Positions 21,388-25,896 of a stretch of 25,896 bases of DNA are shown piece by piece; within the stretch, counting starts at the first letter, position 1, and the number at the start of each line of letters is the position of its first letter. Below the pieces are notes generated by a model, which saw nothing but the letters and a program-made list of their open reading frames with translations, was not told the DNA's origin and did no database searches. Both the position numbers and the translations under genes were made by a program. The DNA comes from Clostridiales bacterium (GTDB lineage: Bacteria > Bacillota_A > Clostridia > Christensenellales > Christensenellaceae), in assembly GCA_003149735.1 (NCBI GenBank), contig QANA01000085.1, forward strand, positions 12,034 through 37,929, written 5' to 3'.

Positions 21388-23643
21388 TCAGCGCTGTGTG
21401 CGCCCGATGATTTCATCCTGCATCACTTTATCCAATGTATGGAACAATGCACTGTAACCACATATACGCACTACAATATTTTGATGATTCTCCGGATCCT
21501 TCTGCGCTTCCAACAGTTGAGCCCGATCAATGACATTGAAGTCCATAATACTTCCGCCATTTTGCAAAAAGTTTTGAATCACACTGACAAACAGTGCATC
21601 TCCCAAAGGTCCTTTTGTCACCGGCAAATCCATATACAAAACACCGCCACCCGGATACTCCGTATAATCGACTGCACTTTGCGCATGCAGCAGTGTTGCC
21701 GCATCTATCCCGCCTGCATATTCACTGGGATTCCCGCCTCGCGAAAGGTAATCTCCTTGTTTACGACCACTGGCATTGGCGTTTGCTTCTCTAAACCATT
21801 CAAATGAATAAAACGTAAATAGAGATGCTTCAAAATATCCGCCCCGCGTATTGGGATAGCCATTGATCTGCCGGGAAATATCCTGCATACATTGTGCTGT
21901 AAATTCCCGCATTTCCGCATCGGGTTGTCCCATTTTGGGAATTCGATTGCGCAGATATTGGCGAAGACTCTCTTCTCCCTCAAAATTATTTTTCAAGGCA
22001 CGGCGTAATGCCTCCATGGAAAGATACTTCTGTTCATATACTGCTTTTTTAATGGCAAATAGAGAATCCACTACCGTTCCCAAGCCTGTCATTCCAAAAC
22101 TATCGGAATTATAGCGAGCCCCTCCCTCTGTAACATCCATTTCATTCTGAATACAATCCTCCATCATCGCAGAGTATAGCGAACAGGGATTAACCTGCGG
22201 CCACTTTCTCGCCAAATGGTTATAGCGATTGACAAACAATTGTATCTGTACACCGAAATTATACATACAGCGGCGATAGAACGTATCAAAATCCCGCGCC
22301 TGATAAGCAGGCATGAAATTTACCTCCTCACCTGCCGCCTGAAACACCTTACTCCAAGTTTCCGGGAACAGAGAAACATCCATCATATTCGCCAGATTCA
22401 AATAAATATATGCCCTGCTATTCAATTCACAGGAAAGAGTAGGTTCCTGGCACCCACCGGCCAGATATAACCGCGCATCCTCTTCCTTTTTTCCTGCCTT
22501 AACCTGAGAGCGGATAATCACTTCATCATTAAATATCGAAAGCACATTGGTTCCCGTCTTCGCCAATGCTGCCAGCTGCTCCAGATAGATTTTGGGATGT
22601 CCTGGTTGTACTCTTGCCTGCAATTTTGGGTTGGCAAAGTGATGCCTTTCCATGCTGGCAATCAGCATTTCCGTCACTTCGTTATACACTAATTTCCCCG
22701 CAGCATCACAACCGCCGATAATGACTGTAGCGTTGGTACCGCCAGGAAGTTCCCTGCTAAGATCCCACCTCGCATCAGTAATTGCCATAAAGCAATCAAT
22801 CAGAGCCTGTGCTTCTTCTTTTATAATTTCTCCGTTTTGTATATCCCGTACATAATAAGGCTCCAAAATGCGATCAATATGGCCATATACCGCAAACCCC
22901 ATACCTTCCAGCGCATTACACATTTCCCGCACAAAACAAATTGTACACAATGCTTCATAAAATGTTTGAGCAGGATATCTGGGAACTCTTCCGGCGGTTT
23001 TAGCAATCTGTTGTAAGTGCACACGTGCCTGTATATCCTGTTCTTGCAGCAGCATTTCTTCTGCTTTCAACGCAAAGCGATCTGCAATACGCATAACAGC
23101 ATCCAACGCTGTTATCATACTGCGATAATAGGCCAATGTATGCTCGGAATGTTCCTCTCTCGCTGAGACCTCCTGCAGCTTTGCCTGAGCTTGCTCACGC
23201 AACCCGGAGAATCCATACTGCAGTACAGACTCAACGTTTGCATAATGATGCGCAAAATCCGCAAACATCACACCCCCGATCATCTGTGTGTCCACAAAAT
23301 GCGGAAGCCAGCCTTCGTTATATTCTGCCAACAATTCCGTATGCTTTGCCATCAGCCAATCAGCTAAACTAGGCTCTGGCGGCCATGTAGATGTGACGCT
23401 GTTGCGATCACGCCCGGTATCCAATTCCATATAGAAAGGGCAAGCCGGCATCAAATGCACAGTGCAATATTCCGCCGCCGTTTCGTAAATCCACGCCTTC
23501 TTTTCAAACGCAGAAGCATCAGGGTGTTCCGTTTCCCTTTGATCCAGTATACGGTACAACGCACTTATATCAGTCGGATATGTTTGATAAATTTTTTCAA
23601 ATTGCGCAAACATTTTTTTCCGTTCAAAAACGAATTTCTGCAT
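21388..23643 (-). CDS. Glycyl radical enzyme of unassigned substrate (dehydratase/lyase type)
   Basis: This oxygen-sensitive 751-residue enzyme uses a glycyl radical on G729 (VVRICGYSALF, 23 residues from the end) and a thiyl radical on C398. The active-site loop reads AGGCQEP, so E400 lies two residues after the cysteine, as in the GCxE group (glycerol, propanediol, choline, hydroxyproline enzymes). It lacks the Cys-Cys pair of pyruvate formate-lyase. Other family segments are FAHHYANVESVLQYGFSGL near residue 135 and GGARYNSDSFGMTGLGTVVDSL in the second half. AAAGGAG precedes the ATG by about 7 nt. It lies between a dehydrogenase (12 nt before) and its activase. A Gln within GCQE, where Val is common, argues against a simple assignment. 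No microcompartment genes are nearby. Substrate unknown. Confidence 0.93.
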   Translation of the reverse strand: MQKFVFERKKMFAQFEKIYQTYPTDISALYRILDQRETEHPDASAFEKKAWIYETAAEYCTVHLMPACPFYMELDTGRDRNSVTSTWPPEPSLADWLMAKHTELLAEYNEGWLPHFVDTQMIGGVMFADFAHHYANVESVLQYGFSGLREQAQAKLQEVSAREEHSEHTLAYYRSMITALDAVMRIADRFALKAEEMLLQEQDIQARVHLQQIAKTAGRVPRYPAQTFYEALCTICFVREMCNALEGMGFAVYGHIDRILEPYYVRDIQNGEIIKEEAQALIDCFMAITDARWDLSRELPGGTNATVIIGGCDAAGKLVYNEVTEMLIASMERHHFANPKLQARVQPGHPKIYLEQLAALAKTGTNVLSIFNDEVIIRSQVKAGKKEEDARLYLAGGCQEPTLSCELNSRAYIYLNLANMMDVSLFPETWSKVFQAAGEEVNFMPAYQARDFDTFYRRCMYNFGVQIQLFVNRYNHLARKWPQVNPCSLYSAMMEDCIQNEMDVTEGGARYNSDSFGMTGLGTVVDSLFAIKKAVYEQKYLSMEALRRALKNNFEGEESLRQYLRNRIPKMGQPDAEMREFTAQCMQDISRQINGYPNTRGGYFEASLFTFYSFEWFREANANASGRKQGDYLSRGGNPSEYAGGIDAATLLHAQSAVDYTEYPGGGVLYMDLPVTKGPLGDALFVSVIQNFLQNGGSIMDFNVIDRAQLLEAQKDPENHQNIVVRICGYSALFHTLDKVMQDEIIGRTQR

Positions 23644-23655
23644 TTACCTGCTCCT

Positions 23656-24678
23656 TTAAAATTTTAATACAACTTTTAGGCCTTCCCGATTGTTAACCAG
23701 ACGGAATCCTTCTTCATATTCCTCAATTGGCAAAACGTGTGTCACAAAATCTTTCAAATCAATTTTGCCCTGCTGCGTAAAACGCATAACTTCCTCATGC
23801 ACAGCAGCTTCCCGATCCGGAATCGGCCATTGTACAGAATGAATTCGGAAATTATATGGCCCACCATTCCATTTAATTCCTTTATTCTCCTCTATTCCGA
23901 TGCCATAAATACCAATCACACCATCCTCTTTAATCAGTGTCAGAGCCTCGGAAAGAATATCACAACGCCCAACCGCATCAATATAAAAATCCAATGGTGC
24001 CTGGCCAGCAGCTTTCACCGCCTGAGCAAAATTCTCATGCCTGGTATTGACTGCCAGATCTGCTCCCTGCTTTTTTGCTATAGCAATGCGCCAATCATGG
24101 TGTCCGGAAAGAGCTACAAAGGAGGCGCCCAACAATTTTGCCGCTTTAACCATTGCCAGTCCCACCGGACCGCAGCCACTGATTGCCACTTTGTCCTCTT
24201 TTTTTACTCCCAGGCGTTTCAACGCACTGTATACTTCCTTAACTGTAATCAACATAGTTGCATCTACCGGATCGATTCCTTCTGGGATAACCTGTTGCGA
24301 AATATCCCCTAAATTAGCCGGAATACCATCAGCCACCATGGCTTCATAATCCAATACACGCCCATATTCAGCAAAACCACCCCATAAGCTATGATATTGC
24401 TCCGTTTCACCCAAGCCGCTCCGCAAAACAAAATCTCCAACCCGATATTTGCTTACCTTACTGCCAACTTGAATTACCTGTCCAACCGCTTCATGTCCCA
24501 AAACGGCCGGATAAGTTGCAAAGCCATTCAAATGCCCCGCAGTCAGCTTCGTATCAGTACCATTGCAGATTCCACAGGCAATTGTTTTTACCAGTGCCGT
24601 ATAGGGGGTAATTTCCGGCATTGGAATATCCTCAACCAGTTTTAATGTGGCATCTCCATAAACGATGAGTCCTCTCAT
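23656..24678 (-). CDS. Zinc-type medium-chain alcohol/polyol dehydrogenase
   Basis: This is a 340-residue MDR-family NAD(P)-dependent dehydrogenase. Catalytic zinc ligands C38 (CGICNGTD) and H62-E63 (LGHEAVG) are present. The Rossmann motif is SGCGPVGLAMVKAAKLLGA near residue 165. The lobe that carries four cysteines for structural zinc in many family members (about residues 85-110) has none here, as in several polyol or threonine-dehydrogenase-like groups. AGAAGGAG precedes the ATG. It is first in the operon with the glycyl radical enzyme and its activase, under a LacI-type operator. A reasonable inference is that it oxidises an alcohol to feed the radical enzyme or reduces the aldehyde or ketone made by it. 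The substrate cannot be read from sequence. Confidence 0.92.
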   Translation of the reverse strand: MRGLIVYGDATLKLVEDIPMPEITPYTALVKTIACGICNGTDTKLTAGHLNGFATYPAVLGHEAVGQVIQVGSKVSKYRVGDFVLRSGLGETEQYHSLWGGFAEYGRVLDYEAMVADGIPANLGDISQQVIPEGIDPVDATMLITVKEVYSALKRLGVKKEDKVAISGCGPVGLAMVKAAKLLGASFVALSGHHDWRIAIAKKQGADLAVNTRHENFAQAVKAAGQAPLDFYIDAVGRCDILSEALTLIKEDGVIGIYGIGIEENKGIKWNGGPYNFRIHSVQWPIPDREAAVHEEVMRFTQQGKIDLKDFVTHVLPIEEYEEGFRLVNNREGLKVVLKF

Positions 24679-24725
24679 ATGTCTCCTTCTTGACAGTTTT
24701 CTGTCTGCATATCACAGATTTTAAT

Positions 24726-24741
24726 ATGGAACCGTTTCCAT
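24726..24741. promoter_or_regulatory. LacI-family operator (also fits a cre site)
   Basis: ATGGAACCGTTTCCAT is a 16-nt palindrome with a central CG and only one mismatched symmetric pair, typical of LacI-family operators. It lies just downstream of the -10 of the minus-strand operon promoter, over the predicted transcription start, where repressor binding would block initiation. It also matches the catabolite-response consensus WTGNAANCGNWNNCA, so CcpA could bind here instead or as well. Confidence 0.75.
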
Positions 24742-24749
24742 TTTTTATT

Positions 24750-24778
24750 ATCATACCATTGAATTTGCTGCAGTGCAA
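24750..24778 (-). promoter_or_regulatory. Sigma-A promoter of the dehydrogenase-glycyl radical operon
   Basis: Minus-strand TTGCAC (24778-24773), a 17-nt spacer and TATGAT (24755-24750) make a good sigma-A promoter. The operator follows within about 8 nt, and the leader to the dehydrogenase ATG is about 65 nt. Confidence 0.8.
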
Positions 24779-24785
24779 GAGATAT

Positions 24786-24814
24786 TTGCTTTTTTTATGA
24801 AGTCTGTTTATAAT
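24786..24814 (+). promoter_or_regulatory. Sigma-A promoter of the LacI-type regulator gene
   Basis: TTGCTT (24786-24791), a 17-nt spacer and a perfect TATAAT (24809-24814) precede the regulator by about 35 nt. Its -35 is back to back with the -35 of the divergent operon, only 7 nt apart. Confidence 0.8.
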
Positions 24815-24849
24815 AAAGCGGCAAGATAAGTTGAAAGAGAGAGATTCCT

Positions 24850-25893
24850 GTGCGCTCATCGAATTCCAAAGAAAGCAAAAAGAATTATTTGACAATTGAA
24901 GATATCGCTTCTATGGCAGGCGTAGCCAAAAGCACCGTTTCCCGTGTTTTAAACAACAGTGGGTTTGTCAGCGAAAAAACCCAAAAAAAGGTCATGGAGA
25001 TTGTGGAAGCGCATCATTATGTGCCCAACGGTATGGCCAGAGATTTGGGTCGAACCACCACCAAGTCCATCGGTATTTTTATCGGCGACATTTCCAATCA
25101 ATATTTTTCTGAAATACTGGCAGGTGCAGAAGCAGTTATCAACCGTTCTGCCTTTTTCCCTTTCATTTGCCTGGTCTCCAGTGAACGCAGGGAAGAATTT
25201 TATGTCCGCGAAATGCTGAAACGCCGTGCAAGCGGTATTTTATTTGCCAGTGCAACCATTCATAATCCGTCGCTGATTTCCCAATTGCTGCATTCCACTT
25301 GTGCCATTTCCATTCAAACGGATATTCCTGATATCCAACGCATTGACTGCGAGAATTTTTCCGGTACTTATCGCATTATTCAGCATCTTATTTCCCTTGG
25401 TCACCGGCGAATTGCTTTTATCAATTCCTATGGGCAGGGCTCTGTATTGGAACAACGATTACAAGGATATCGTCAGGCATTAAGCGATCATGGAATTCCC
25501 ATTTGCACCGATTATTTGAAAACATCCACTCGTGCTTCTTCCGGTTATCAAGCTGTCAATGAATTGCTCGATCTGCCAAATCCGCCTACTGCTATTCATT
25601 GCTGCAATGATCACATTGCAGCCGGCGCGTACCAGGCTCTGCATAACCGAAACATCCGTATTCCGGAGCAGATTTCTCTTACCGGTTTTGATGCGATTCC
25701 CAACACCTTGCTTATGGAACCGCAATTAACTACTGTTTCCCAACCATTGCACCAGATGGGAGCTACAGCAGCCGAAATGTTGATTGCACAAATCAATTCC
25801 GGCGAGGAACAACCTGCAGCATCTTCTCCGCTTCTTTTTCCCACCGAAATTTTACTGCGCGGTTCCACCGCGCCGCCTTGCGCCAATCTATAA
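24850..25893 (+). CDS. LacI/GalR-family transcriptional regulator
   Basis: The 347-residue regulator has an N-terminal LacI HTH (about residues 13-60) with LTIEDIASMAGVAKSTVSRVLNNSGFVSE, a hinge (VPNGMARDLGRTTTKSIG), and a periplasmic-binding-like sensor domain (residues 62-345). The sensor domain has the typical LISLGHRRIAFI, HCCNDHIAAGAYQAL and PEQISLTGFDAIPNTLLMEPQLTTV segments. It starts with GTG at 24850 after a weak purine-rich site (AAAGAGAGAG). The 13-residue extension before the HTH is longer than usual but an internal start is not obvious. It faces the glycyl radical operon, whose promoter region holds a matching operator. The effector is probably the pathway substrate or a related sugar or polyol. 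Confidence 0.95.
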   Translation: MRSSNSKESKKNYLTIEDIASMAGVAKSTVSRVLNNSGFVSEKTQKKVMEIVEAHHYVPNGMARDLGRTTTKSIGIFIGDISNQYFSEILAGAEAVINRSAFFPFICLVSSERREEFYVREMLKRRASGILFASATIHNPSLISQLLHSTCAISIQTDIPDIQRIDCENFSGTYRIIQHLISLGHRRIAFINSYGQGSVLEQRLQGYRQALSDHGIPICTDYLKTSTRASSGYQAVNELLDLPNPPTAIHCCNDHIAAGAYQALHNRNIRIPEQISLTGFDAIPNTLLMEPQLTTVSQPLHQMGATAAEMLIAQINSGEEQPAASSPLLFPTEILLRGSTAPPCANL

Positions 25894-25896
25894 AAG

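Noticed and set aside
1..25896. tRNA, rRNA, CRISPR array, insertion sequence or prophage
   Set aside because: None was seen by reading; no direct repeat series, transposase or tRNA-like cloverleaf was noticed.

Overview
The window looks like the chromosome of a low-to-mid GC, endospore-forming Clostridia-type Firmicute. The evidence is a ribonuclease Y start, ScpA/ScpB, GerW(YtfJ)- and YtfI-like sporulation genes, a DacF-type D,D-carboxypeptidase, GerMN lipoproteins, strong AGGAGG-type ribosome binding sites, sigma-A-like promoters and anaerobic enzymes (a glycyl radical enzyme, biotin-dependent carboxyltransferases). Almost all genes lie on the minus strand. Only a malic enzyme and a LacI-family regulator are on the plus strand. 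I saw no tRNA, rRNA, insertion sequence, prophage or CRISPR array.

Layout from left to right: (1) 1-375: start of rny with its own sigma-A promoter. (2) 372-2572: an RpiR-type regulator translationally coupled to a HI0933/BaiN-like flavoprotein; their -10 element is buried in the terminator of the next unit. (3) 2529-7148: a carboxyltransferase unit with a 12S/MmdA-like subunit, a small OadG-like membrane subunit, a biotin carrier and a 5S/OadA-like subunit, followed by surE. No OadB sodium-channel subunit is present. (4) 7242-12204: a tightly packed unit of site-2 protease, scpA, scpB, a DUF2953 (YtfI-like) gene, gerW/ytfJ, dacF and rluB, closed by a terminator. A terminator-like hairpin with a Shine-Dalgarno sequence in its loop sits between scpB and the DUF2953 gene. 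(5) 12228-18839: a signal-peptidase-like membrane protein that appears to lack catalytic residues, an aldo/keto reductase, an OmpR-type response regulator, a HAMP sensor kinase and two GerMN lipoproteins. (6) 19141-20344: NAD-type malic enzyme with a bidirectional terminator. (7) 20480-25893: an operon of alcohol dehydrogenase, glycyl radical enzyme and activase, facing a divergent LacI-type regulator, with a clear operator over the operon's predicted transcription start.

How the parts may work together: the malic enzyme and the transcarboxylase-like cluster both act at the pyruvate/oxaloacetate/methylmalonyl-CoA node and would suit C4-acid or propionate metabolism. The glycyl radical operon is probably an inducible pathway for one anaerobic substrate that gives an aldehyde or ketone handled by the dehydrogenase. 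The two-component/GerMN unit resembles the actinobacterial MtrAB-LpqB arrangement and suggests envelope sensing. The most interesting items are the unassigned glycyl radical operon with its compact control region, the OadB-less carboxyltransferase cluster, the signal-peptidase-like pseudoenzyme, the kinase/GerMN coupling, and the hairpin carrying a ribosome binding site.
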